A DNA stretch of 64,000 nucleotides, from assembly GCF_036227265.1 (NCBI RefSeq), contig NZ_CP109446.1, forward strand, positions 3,543,001-3,607,000. The letters run 5' to 3'. The stretch's first letter is position 1. Each line of letters opens with the position of its first letter. Source of the DNA: Streptomyces sp. NBC_01476 (GTDB taxonomy: Bacteria > Actinomycetota > Actinomycetes > Streptomycetales > Streptomycetaceae). Below the pieces are notes generated by a model. The model searched no databases. It was not told the origin of the DNA and worked only from the letters and a program-made list of their open reading frames with translations. The position numbers were made by a program, and so were the translations under genes. Shown piece by piece: positions 36,301-46,700 of the stretch.

Positions 36301-36943
36301 GCATGTCCCGGCGACCTCCTCGTCGTTCGGCGGGAGTTCGGGGGGTTTGGATCTGCACAACGGTGACGGGACGATGACGACGCATTTCCCGTCGGGTGCG
36401 TCGGCGACGACCGATGGGAACGGGTTCACCACGACGAGGTTCCCTGATGGGAGCAGCACGATTTCCGGGCCGGGGGGGCAGTTCCAGGCGGTGCCGAGTC
36501 CCGCGACGGCGGCTGCCGCGGGTCTGGGCGGGGAGTTGCAGGGTCTGGGCGGGGTCGCTGCGGTGCCGTCGGCGGCCGGTGACGCGGGGCTCAGCGCGAT
36601 GATGTCGCCGATGATGATGATGATGGGAATGTCCCGGATGGGGCAGCAGGGGGGTCAGCAGGGCGGGGAGCGGGTCCGGGAGACGTATCAGCAGAACGAC
36701 TCCGACGGGGCGTTCATCCATGGTGGCGGGTATCAGCAGCAGCCCCCGCCGGAAGACGCGTTCGAGGACTTCGAGGAAGAGGAAGAAGACCCTCAGGAAC
36801 TGCCCAGCCGGACCCCGACCACCGGCCAGGGCCGCCGCACCGGCCCCCACCGCCCCACCACCCAGAGCTCCCACTGGTCCGACAGCCACGAAGACGTCTG
36901 GGGCACCGGCGAAGAAGGACTCCCCTCCTCCATCGGCCGCTGA
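33353..36943 (+). CDS. AAWKG family T7SS-associated repeat protein
   Basis: A 1196-aa cysteine-free protein with GGAGGG before its ATG. Residues 1-385 form the conserved N-terminal region, including NAAWRGQAAGVFWHLI (163 onward), the hallmark of proteins called AAWKG family in Streptomyces T7SS loci. A charged coiled coil (residues ~386-418) leads into NGLGDNL heptad-like repeats (~419-570), then Thr/Ser/Asp/Gly decapeptides built on PDGS (~630-950). A Met-rich patch (MMSPMMMMMGMSRMG) and an acidic tail follow; the tail contains YQQND (residues 1112-1116), a match to the YxxxD/E T7SS signal. It is a good candidate for a long exported surface protein. Base composition shifts sharply in the PDGS region. 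Confidence 0.85.
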   Translation: MAADNWENILNLMTGFTLADRATITGSKGAGGIPWMDVEIKGITMDLLAKSTPHGDGMGFDIEFYSGTGDDVGKYRATVTIKDQTDGRQYWQRSQAALNDLVNSPWKTAGATSDAGGTPSPDNGVDLNSFNLLAKAFDNAGTFFTHHTETLKQWVESLGDENAAWRGQAAGVFWHLINDLHDKYDNYRSELMPPGFAPTNTSVTDSNYQSKTLHGDSVIGAQVSLHKALVDLNDHLGKFLNKTGSTIPVTHPDGSTSSDPVSGDTREVLAQVMVEISDWITTHNARHVAHYSKYNPYGGYMGNPGAPITGYTTDAGYSDTTTWGNLHDTSTWSAAANEAVKRWQTNIETNLDTPARTTVTNLQQAWSRVLDPNWDTTFAFEDTGSTSLSEELQEEKQELAQEKADKAQEDLNNELNNLGNNINGLGDNLNGLGDNLNGLGDNLNGLGDNINDGLNSFGDNFKGFGDDINSGLNGLGDNLNGLGDNINSGLNGFGDNFNSGLNGLGDNLNGLGDNINSGLSGFGNNLNALGGPNGAGGPDSFGDSFNGLGDPNGLGGPNGLGDNFNGLGDPGALNGLGGPSGVDGGGPISTQTGDGTWLTPNGLVPGGSAPVFTSSGPGPTGVRNADGSVTTQNGDGSVTTTFPDGSSTTVHPDGTVVTEHGDGTSLTSQLGTGQSLTNPDGSTTTIGQNGDISTHFPDGSTVTQHGDGSLTTTGADGSSSTHFPNGTVETTGADGSTQVTAPDGSTVTQNGDGSVTTHFPDGSSTTVDPDGTVVTQHGDGTSLTSHLGDGQSLTNPDGSTTTIGDNGDIGTHFPDGSTVTQHGDGSLTTDFPDGSSTTHFPNGVVENTGTDGITHLTAPDGTTMTQNADGSLTSDFPDGSSTSLSPDGTVTTTTPDGHTVTTHLGDGQSLANPDGSTTTIGDNGGITTHYPDGSSVTVNPDGTVTTTNATGTGTGLGGLGGLDGLGGDQPPVTVGGGSGLSGVHVPATSSSFGGSSGGLDLHNGDGTMTTHFPSGASATTDGNGFTTTRFPDGSSTISGPGGQFQAVPSPATAAAAGLGGELQGLGGVAAVPSAAGDAGLSAMMSPMMMMMGMSRMGQQGGQQGGERVRETYQQNDSDGAFIHGGGYQQQPPPEDAFEDFEEEEEDPQELPSRTPTTGQGRRTGPHRPTTQSSHWSDSHEDVWGTGEEGLPSSIGR
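34600..35070 (+). repeat. 21-bp (7-aa) NGLGDNL repeats
   Basis: Tandem and interspersed units encoding NGLGDNL/NGLGDNI with occasional NSGLNGFGDNF insertions, within the AAWKG-type gene. Units differ by synonymous changes, so the array is not very recent. The regular Asn/Gly/Leu spacing suggests an extended helical or solenoid rod. Confidence 0.85.
35246..36200 (+). repeat. 351-bp super-repeats of PDGS decapeptides
   Basis: A 117-residue super-repeat occurs about 2.7 times, with equivalent positions 35246, 35597 and 35948 (period exactly 351 bp; also CAGTCGCTG at 35372, 35723 and 36074). Each unit consists of ~11 decapeptide-like steps such as FPDGSSTT and NPDGTVTT. Codons here favour GGG, ACG and AGT, making the plus strand G-rich, unlike the C-ending codons on both sides. 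Confidence 0.85.
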
Positions 36944-37023
36944 GACAGACGGAAACCAGCCGGGCCCGTACACCGCGGACCGGCCGAAACCCGCACAAGC
37001 CAGTCGCACACCAGGAGGCCACC

Positions 37024-37458
37024 GTGAAGGACGAACTGCAGCAACAACTCGACCAGGCCATGGCCGAGTTCGAGCAGCAGCGGCAAGCCCTGATCAAGGC
37101 CAGGGACGAGATCGCCACCGTCGAGGTGACGGTCAGGTCCCGTGACCGGGTGGTCGAGCTGACGCTGGGCGCCGACGGGGGCCCGAAGGCGCTGCGCTTC
37201 ATCGACAACAAGCACAAGACCATGTCCGGGAAGGAGCTGGCCGCCAGCGTGCTGGAGGCCATGCGGGTGGCCCGGGAGGAGTTGGCGGTACGGGTACGGG
37301 CCGGCTTCGACGACGTCGTCGGCACCACCCGCGGCGCCAGCCACGCCGGCCAGACCACCGCCGACCGGCTCGACGGCCTGGGCCTTGACCGGCTGCTCGA
37401 CCCGCTGCGGGCCCCCGGCGGCCCGCTCAACCCCGAAGGAGCGAAGGACCGTGGCTGA
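37024..37458 (+). CDS. YbaB/EbfC family-like protein
   Basis: A 144-aa protein with a GTG start behind AGGAGG. An N-terminal coiled-coil helix (ELQQQLDQAMAEFEQQRQALIKARDEI) is followed by the beta strands EVTVRSRDRVVELTLGADG and a C-terminal helix, matching the YbaB fold (normally ~110 aa nucleoid-associated proteins). Actinobacterial T7SS loci frequently contain YbaB-like genes (compare EspL). It overlaps the next gene by 8 bp, so translation is coupled. A role as a chaperone or regulator of the neighbouring large substrates is inference. Confidence 0.85.
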   Translation: MKDELQQQLDQAMAEFEQQRQALIKARDEIATVEVTVRSRDRVVELTLGADGGPKALRFIDNKHKTMSGKELAASVLEAMRVAREELAVRVRAGFDDVVGTTRGASHAGQTTADRLDGLGLDRLLDPLRAPGGPLNPEGAKDRG

Positions 37459-37792
37459 CGACAACGTCTTCGCCGCCCTCCCCGTGGAGGTCCAGCGCGG
37501 CGGCGGCATCACCGACCAAGTGGGCCAGCACGCCAAGATCCTGGCCCAGAACTACGACGACGCCACCCACTACGACCTCAACGACCCGCCGTGGGGCGAG
37601 GGCGACGAGACCGCGGAGACGTTCAAGGCGAAGTACGTCCAGCCGCACGCCGACCTGCGGGACGCGCTGCACTCCCTGGCCGACGCGATCACCACCGCGG
37701 GCGCCAAGACGCTCTTCTCCGGCAAGGACTTCCAGGGCGCACAGGACGACGCCATCGACGCACTCCACCACGAAGGCGGAGGGCGGCACTGA
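37451..37792 (+). CDS. WXG100-like T7SS protein, 113 aa
   Basis: A 113-aa protein whose GTG start lies inside the end of the YbaB-like gene and has AAGGAGCGAAGGA upstream. The central DPPWGEGDETAETFKAKY contains a W-G-E-G turn between two helices (GGGITDQVGQHAKILAQNY and ADLRDALHSLADAITTAG), the WXG100 hairpin pattern. There are no Cys residues. It ends 3 bp before the start of the 6225-aa gene, in an operon-like order YbaB-WXG-giant, so it is probably the small secretion partner of the giant protein. Confidence 0.85.
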   Translation: MADDNVFAALPVEVQRGGGITDQVGQHAKILAQNYDDATHYDLNDPPWGEGDETAETFKAKYVQPHADLRDALHSLADAITTAGAKTLFSGKDFQGAQDDAIDALHHEGGGRH

Positions 37793-37795
37793 CCC

Positions 37796-40700
37796 GTGGC
37801 TGTTGACCCGTTCCTGGACGGAATCGTCGCGGCGCTCACCGGCATGCACATCCCGCGTGCCAAGGCGTCGGCGATCCGTGCTGCCGTCGAACAGCCCAAC
37901 GCCGCACTGGTGAGCGCCCTTTCCGACCTCCAGTCGGAGATCGGGCAGATCGCCAAGTCGGTGGGCAGTTCGGTCGACGGCAAGTGGAGCAAGGCGTACA
38001 TCGACGCGATGTCCACCTTCGCGTCCGGGGACGGCGCCGACGCCATCAAGAACCTCAAGGACACCGCCGCCAACATGGCGGACTTCGGGCACGAGTCGGC
38101 CTACCAGGTCGACTACATGAACCGGATGATCATCGCCCAGGTCGTGGAGTTCCTGATCGAGTGGGCGATCACCCTCATCCTGGCGATCTTCAACCCGATC
38201 GAAGCGCTCATCGAGCAGACCTTCCTGCGGGCGCTCTACCGGGCCATCCTGCGCAGCGTCATCCTCCGGCTGATCATGCTCATCGCCGAGCACGAGGCAC
38301 TCAACATCGGCCTCGGCGCGGCGATGGACATCCTGGTCCGCTGGTCGATGTCGCTGAACGGCTTCCACACCTCGCACGGCAACGACTTCCTCAAGCAGGC
38401 GGTCGGCTTCGGCGCGATCCAGGGCGCGATCTCGCCGTTCGTGCCGTTCCTGGGCAGCTTCTTCGCCAAGGGCGTCGGCAGCGGCATCGGCCGCAACACC
38501 GCCAAGGACCTGTTCAAGAACCTCGACCACGACATCCCCACCCCCACCCCGGTCCCGAAGACCATCGGCAAGGACCTGGCGAACGACGTGGGCGGCACCG
38601 GCGCGCGGGACATCGGCAAGGAGGGCGCCGACGACCTCAGCGGACCGCCGCTGCCCGGCCCCGGCCGGAATCTCGGACCCGACGGCCCCGGCGGTCCGGC
38701 GCCCGGCAAGTTCGACGAGTTCGGCGGCCCCGGGCCCGGCCCGGGGAAGCTGGGGAACTTCGACGACATCAAGGACATCGGCCCGGTCGGCGCCGGCTTC
38801 AGCCGGGACTTCTCGGACATCACCGGGAAGTTCGTGGACGACGCGGCCTTCGGCGGCATGAGCGACGCCGCCCGGCTGGCCTTCCGCAACGACATCGGCG
38901 ACCTCTTCGCCCGTGACCTGAGCCGCTCGATGGACGCCGGCCTGGCCCGTGACCTCGGCCACAACTGGGCCGACACCTTCATGAAGAACCTCGGCAGCCG
39001 GAATCTCGGGAAGGAGCTCGACACCGCGCTCTCCGGCCTGCCCAAGGGCCTTGAGGGCTTCCAGCGGGGACTCTCGCACGGCGTCGCCGACACGCTGACC
39101 ACCGACTGGGGGCGGAAGTTCGCCTACCACTCCTCCTTCGCCGTGGTCGAAGCCGCCCACCAGAACGTCTCCGAGGGCCTGTACAACCTCTTCACCACCG
39201 GGAAGTTCACCACCACCTTCATCACCGGTCTCTCCGGCGCGGTCGGCGGCCGGCTCGGGCACGCGCTGCACATCAACGCGGACTTCATCGGCTCCGGGCT
39301 CAAGAGCGGCTTCGGCTCGCTGAAGAACATGACCTTCCCGCACGTCCTGGCTGACCCGGAACAGCTCAACCTGCCCCCGGCGGCGACCTCCGAGGTGCCG
39401 GCCCCGCTGCCCACCACCTCCACCGAAGGCAGCGGTACGCCGCACCCCACCCCGGTCGGATCGGCGCCGGTGCACACCCCTGCGGCCACGGGCCCGCAGG
39501 TACGGGTGCCGGTCACCAGCGGCGGCCCGGACGTGCACGTGCCGGCCGACGGCGACGGCACCGACGTCCATGTGCCCCCGGTCACCCCGGTGGACGTGCA
39601 CGTACCGACGGTGACCACGCCGGACCTGCACCTCCCGGCGGCGACGGACCTGCACCTCCCGGCGATCACGACGCCGCCCCTCCACACCCCCGCGCCGGTG
39701 CACGTACCGCCGCCGCTCGACGCGGGCAAGGAGTCGGAGCTGGTGCACGGCGTCAACTCCGAACTCGACCGGCTCGGACGGCCCGACCTGCACATCGACG
39801 GCGATGACGTACGGCAGCACTACGACCAGTTGCCGACGCACCTGGTGAACCCGCCGAACGCGCCGCTCGGGCCGCAGGCGTTCCACATCGCCGGGCTGAT
39901 CGCCAACAACGGTCAGCCGCTGGTGATGCGCGGCGGCGCGCCGGCCGGGCTCGACGACATCGCGTCGAGCCAGATCGTCACCCAGCTGCATCAGCTGGCG
40001 AACCAGAACGTGCCGGACATCCGGCAACTCGCCCGCCCGCCCGGTCCGCCCGGCCCCAGCATTTTCGGGCTCGACACCCCGCAGCCGGCCGCCGACTTCC
40101 TGCACAACCCCGCCGACGGGAACCCGTACGACTACAGCCACCTGACGCCCGATCAGACGCGCGTGTACCTGGACCAGCTGGACATGCGCCACGACCCGGA
40201 CCCGGCCGCCCTGAACCCGGCGCACTGGCAGCCGGCCGAGGGCAGCGGCTTCAGCCATCAGCGGACCACCGGAGAGTGGGCGCCGGCCAGGAACGCGCCG
40301 CCGCTGCCCGCCGGGGAGATCCGGATACCGGCCGCGGTGCACTCGGTATGGCTGGGCGGCCCGCCGCAGGAGACCGGGCCGAGCGCGGGGCTGTGGCAGA
40401 ACTTCGCCGAGGCGGCGGGGACGTTCGGCGATCAGGCCACCTTCACGCTCTGGACCGACGTACCGCGGGCCGACGTCGCGGAGGTACGCGGCCTCGACCG
40501 GCCGCCGCCCGACCCGTACCAGGCGGACGTGTGGCGGATGACCAAGTGGGCGGACCAGAACGGGATCCGGCTGGTCAACGTGCACGAGGTCTTCAACGCC
40601 GAGCATCCGATGGACCTGCACGAAGAGTTCTCCACCGAGACGGCCAGGCAGTCCGGCGATGGCTGGGCGGCGGCCCGCCAGATCGCCGGCCTGGAGATCG

Positions 40701-43700
40701 CCGACCGGTTCGGCGGGCTGCTCAGCCACGGCGACAACCGCATCGAGAACCTGGACGGCTTCCGGACCACGGTGGGCAGCAAGGAGGGCTTCGCGGTCAA
40801 TCCGCTGGAGGACGGCTCCGGGCACTCCGCGATGATCACGCCGCCGCACCACCCCTTCGCGGTCCAGGCGAAGGCGTTCGTCCGGGACGGGTATCAGTCG
40901 CCGGCGGCCGGCCGCGCCCAGGAAGGCGGCGCGCAGCACCGGCCGGCCACCGTGGGCAACGACCTGCCCGCGTACTTCGGCTACGCGCACGCCGGCGAGC
41001 TGCCGAAGGCGCCCGGGGTCCACCCCACCACCGACCGCGACCGGCCGCCGCAGCCGCACGACCCGGCGCCGCTGATCCGGAACTCCGACGACACGGTGGC
41101 CTTCACCGCCCGGGTCGTCCACGGCCTGGTCAGCGGGCTGCACACGCAGGCCGGCCCCGGGCACTTCGAGCAGATCGCCGCGTCCGTCGCCCGGCACCCG
41201 CGGCCCGACGTGGTGTGGCGTTCCGCGCTGGACTTCCTCAACACCCGCGACGACCTGCGCGAGCTGGCCCAGGAAGCGGACCTCACCCGCTTCCGGCCGC
41301 TGGTCGTGCCGCCCGGGACGTCGTCGAGCACCTCGCGGGCACCGGAGCCCACGACGCCGGAGCCGGTCGGGCCGCCGGTCGGGCCGCCGGCCGAGCGGCC
41401 GGTCACCGAGTCGCAGGACCTGCCGGCGGACCAGAAGGTGCCGCAGCGGGAGCCTGCCACGACCACGACCACGACCGAAGAGGCGCCTCCGGTACGGCCG
41501 TTGGAGCCGCTGGCCGACGAGCAGAAGGAGGCGTGGGCCCGGGACCTGGACCAGCTCGCGGAGGGCCCGGACCCCAACCCGGCGAAGCTGCCGGAGGGCG
41601 TCGTCGCCAGCCGGGTCGGCGCGTGGGACCGGTACGTGGTCGCGTACAACAACCACCAGGCGCAGGGCACCGCCGAGACCCGCACCGCGCTGGACGACGC
41701 CAGGAACGGCCTCCAGCGGTGGGGGCTCACCGACCCCAACGCCCTGGTCACCGACTACCGGACCCGCACCACCCCGACCCCTCCCCCGGAGATCAAGCCC
41801 CCCGCCCCGGACGTCACGCCCAAGGTCACCACCGAATCGGCCCCCGCGGTCAAGGGCCCCGAGGTCAAAGACCCCGAGCCCGAGGTCGCACCGACGGTCA
41901 AGGACCCCGAGCCGGACGTCACGACGGACGTCACGCCCAAGGTCACCACCGAATCGGCCCCCGCGGTCGAAGACCCCAAGCCGGATGTCACGCCCAAGGT
42001 CACCACCGAGTCCGCCCCCGAGGTCAGGGACCCCAAGACCGAGGTCACGCCGAAGGTCACCACCGAGGTCACGGCCGACGTCACCACCAAGCCCAAGGAC
42101 CCCGCAGCCGAGGTCACGACCGCGCCCGATCCGCTGGTCAAGGACCCGCAGGACACCGGGATCACGCCGGCCCCGAAGCACGGCCTGTCCTCGACCGACC
42201 AGGACCCCGGGACCTCCAAGTCCACCGACCCGGTGGAGCCGGCGAAGCCGGTCGCGCCTCCCGCTCCCACCCCGCCGCCGCCGATGATCGTCCTCACCCC
42301 GGCGACGAACGAGCCCGGCTCCCCGCGGGCGCCCTGGTACGTACGGGAGGGCATGCTCGGCGAGACAGAGGTCACGCACGTCCCGGACTGGACGGAACAG
42401 CAGGCCGACACCGCCGCCGCCCACATCATGTGGCGGATCAACTTCGGCCGGGACCTGTCGACGGAGACGCTCGGCGCGATCCGGAACGGCATCAAGGAGA
42501 TGCTGCTGGAGCGGGACGCGGGGCATCCGGAGAAGACCCCGGACAAGTGGCTCGCCCAACTCCTCAACGGCAAGCTGCTGGACGCCGACGGCAAGGTCGT
42601 CTGGCTGCGCCCGGTGATCGACGAGGCCACCCCCAAGACCCCGCCGCCCGGCCCCGCCGACCCGGTCCGCAGGTACAACGTCTCCTTCAACGGCACCGCC
42701 TCGGAGAACGTGAAGGAGAAGTCGACCTCACGCTCCGTCGACGGCATCCTCTTCAGCGCGTTCAACATCGCCTCCGCCGCCGCCTCGGCCGCGGTGTTCG
42801 GCGTGCCGCAGTTCAAGGCCGAGTCGACGCAGACGAAGAAGGTCGGCGCACGCCGCAACGTCATCAACGGCCGCAAGCTCTTCGTCACCGACAACAACGA
42901 GTTCACCGCGGGCCTGCGCTTCAAGATCTTCGTGGACGGTGCAGAACTGCCCCCGCACCGGGCCGACGACCCCGCCACGGTGAACCGTGGGATCGACCTG
43001 AAGTTCCCCGCCGACTACTCCAAGTCGAACGAGCCGCGGCCCGACATGGCGGACGGCCCGCGCCGGGACGACGACCAGCCGGACGGCACGCCGGACCCGG
43101 CACGGGGCGGGCAGCAGCCCCGCCGGGGCGGCGAGGTGCTCAACGCCATCGACCTGACCCGCCCGCTGGCCGATCTGCAGCAGCAGCTGCGGGCGCAGGG
43201 CGTCGGCGCCGCCGAGACGGTGCGGATCACCCGGCAGGCACAGGTGATGCTGAACGAGCGGACCGCCCGCAACCGCAGCCGCTGGTGGTTCACCAGCGGT
43301 GACCCCGGCGGCAAGATCCGGCTCGGCAAGGACCTGCCCGGTTTCAGGCCGTTCCGCGGCCACCCCCGGATCCGGGTCTCGGTGCAGAGCCTGCAGTTCC
43401 TGCACGTGGCCCAGGGCAGCGACGGCAAGGGCATCAAGACCCGCGAGGACCTGGGCGGCGGCCTCTCCGCGGTCACCGGGAAGGGCGGCGAGAGCGGCGC
43501 CTCGCTCACCGCCGGCTACAACACGACCGGCCTCGTCGACCCGGCCACCCTGCACCCGCACCAGTTCGCCACCGCCAAGGGCATCGCGCCGCTGCTCGGC
43601 GGCACCTTCAGCCAGTCCCGCGGCTGGAACTACGCCCTCACCTCGCAGGGGTTGGGCCACACCATCCTCAACACCGCCGAGGACCAGGCCCGTTACCGGG

Positions 43701-46700
43701 CCACGCTCAAGCTCGACGTCGAGTGGAACTCCCGTACCCACAAGAGCCTGCGGACCATCTCCAGCGTGGTCTCCGGCGACCTGGGCGTGCCGTGGCGGGG
43801 CGGCCAGGGCGCGGAGGACTTCGAGCGGCGGGTGCTCGGCGACGTCCACTCGCCGTACGTCAGCGGCTCGCTCGTAGGGGACATCGCCGCCGCCCACCCG
43901 GACGGCGACGAGGCGGTGCCGCGCGTGTGGCCGACGCCCCTACAGGCCCAGCCGCACGTACGGGCCCTGCTGGACGCCGCCGATCTGCCGCCGGCCCCGC
44001 ACACGAACCACCGGCCGCCCGGGATGTACACCCCGCCGGCCCACCCCAACCAGTACGAGTCACTGCCGCTGGCCGCCCGCAAGGGCGTGGGGTACGCGGT
44101 GGCCGCCGCGCTGCCCGGCGCCGAGATGGTGGAGGACCACTTCCGCCGGCGGCTGCAGACCCTGTCCGGCCCGCGGCGCGGCTTCCGCGGCGTCGTCGAC
44201 AAGATCACCGGCGGCCGGAACCCGCTGCGCGGCCGCTCCGTCGCCGACCGGCAGCTCGCCACCAACTTCGGCCGCCCGGCGCTCGAAGGCGACGTCAGCG
44301 GCGTGCTCTCCGGCTACAAGGAGGAGGTCACCTACGGCGGGGTCCGCTACGAGCTGGGCGTACGCGGCCACTTGGGCGACCACCTCGACCACAAGAAGTA
44401 CGCCATGAAGGTCAACGCCCGGGCGGCACTGGGCGAGACGGTCGCCAGCGGCCGGGACACCAAGTGGTCGGTCACCCTCGGCGGCGGCGCGGGCCTGCGG
44501 ATCGACCTCGGTCATCTGGCCCGGCTGCAGATCGGCGGCTTCCGGCTGCAGGGCCGGTACGCCCGCGGCCAGGGCGAGAGCTTCACCGGCACCGCGAAGT
44601 CCTACCGCCGGATGGAGAACGTCGACGACGTGCACGAGCACGTCTACAACATGACGTACGAGCTGACCCTGCGCCCCCTCGACAAGGGCCCGGACGCGCC
44701 CGCCGAGCACTGGTGGATCCGGGACCCCAACAACGTCGTCGCGCAGATCGTCGTGCCCGAGCAGCACGTCCCGGCACAGCCGGTCACCGCCGACGACCTG
44801 AAGCAGGCCGGCGCCGTCGCGGTGACCAAACAGCCGCCCACCGGCGCGCACTTCGACCTCAAGGGCGGCGCTTCCGGCCTCTATCCGGCGTTCCATGTGA
44901 TGCCCGACCTGGCGCGGTCCGCGGCCCGGCTGTACTTCCGGCTCAACAACCTGCCCGAGACGGACGCCAACGACTTCGCGAAGCTGCCGAAGGAAATCCT
45001 CAACGCGACCCGGCCGGACCAGCTGGCCGCGTACTTCGGGCCGCTCACCGACAAGTGGGGCAACGACGTCGCGCTGCCCGACCACGACGGCTGGAAGAAC
45101 ACCCTCAACCTCCAGCTGGAGGGGTACGCGCCGCACCGGCTGGAGGAGACCGAGGGCGACACCGAGATCGAGCAGTACTCGCAGGCGGTCGGCCGGCACG
45201 CCAACGAGAAGAACTGGACGATGGGTGTGGACGGTCAGGCCAGCATCGGCCCGACCTTCAAGTTCGGCTCCGACCAGGGCGGCGACGTCGAGGTCAGTGA
45301 GCACGGCCCGGACAGCGAGGACCACCACGCCCAGTCCGAGCCCGGCGGCCGGTTCATGGCGCTCGCACACGCCGACGTCGGCCGGGACTGGGGCCGCTCG
45401 GAGGAGGACGACAGCGGCGCGATCGAGATCACCAGGGCCACGTACGGCGGCAAGCCGGTGACCTTCCGCTCCGACCCGGTCTTCAAGCTCACCGTCACCC
45501 GGCAGAAGGGCGACGAGGTCCGCCAGGACTTCATCTACCTGCGGGGCAAGGACGCGATGGACCTCCTCGTGCCCGAGCGCCGGATCGAGGACATCCTCAC
45601 GCCCGCGGTCGAGGAGGCCGCGCGGCAGGAGCGTACGGGCACCACGGACACCACGCAGGACCCGGCGTCCACAACCGTCAGGCAGAAGGACGACCCCACC
45701 GCCCCGGTGCGGCCCGTCACGGAGAGCGCCGGCCACTCCTCCATCCCGAAGCCGCTGCCGGAGTCGAAGCCGGCGCCCACGAGCGAGCCGGCGACCCACC
45801 CCACGACCGAGCCGGCGACCCACCCCGCGATCGAGCCCGCGACCGAGCCGGCCATCCAGCCGGAGACGGCGCCCAAGACGGTCGCCGAGACGTCGGTCAG
45901 CAAGGTCCCCGCGCCGCCCGAGCACCTCACGCAGGACACGCCGGACCCGAACGACACCACCGCCACCGACCACACCGCGCCCCCGCCGGACCCCACCACC
46001 ACGCCACCGCCACGGCTGGACCGGCAGTACGCGGGCGGCCAGTTGCCGCTGACCGCCGCCCACGCCGAACGGCTGCGCGCGGACGACGTACTGGACCAGA
46101 TCACCAGCCGGCTGAAGACCAAGGGCATCATCCCGACCCGGCGCGGCAGCGACGGGAACGTGGTCGAGGTCCCGGACCGGCTCACCCGGGCGCTGCGGGC
46201 CATCTACCGCTCGGAGGCGATGAAGACCCAGACCGGCTCGCTCTTCGACACCGGCCTGTGGACCTGGGTCCCGATCCGTACGTTCGGCGGCTCGACCCAG
46301 TATTTGTACGTGAACGTGGTGGCCGAGCGGATGTCCGCCCCGCACAGCAACAAGACGCGCCCGGACGTCGAGTTGACGCTGCGCGGCGAGGCGACCGGCG
46401 AGCACAAGGACGTCAAGAAGACCACCAGGACCTTCAACGTGGGCGCCACCTTCACCGGCCGCGGCGGCACGCACAACGAGGAGACCAACGAACAGGGGCA
46501 CGCCGGCGGCGACTACAGCTTCGGCTACATCGACAAGCTCACCCGCGAAGAGGAGAAGGTCGACAAGGACATCACCATCTACCGCGCCAACACCAAAGGC
46601 CCGTCGGAGGAGTTCGAGCACGACGTCTTCTTCCGGATCGAGCTGGGCACGGTGCGCGAGATGCCGGAGATCCTGAAGCTCGTCACCCTGCCCGGCGCCG

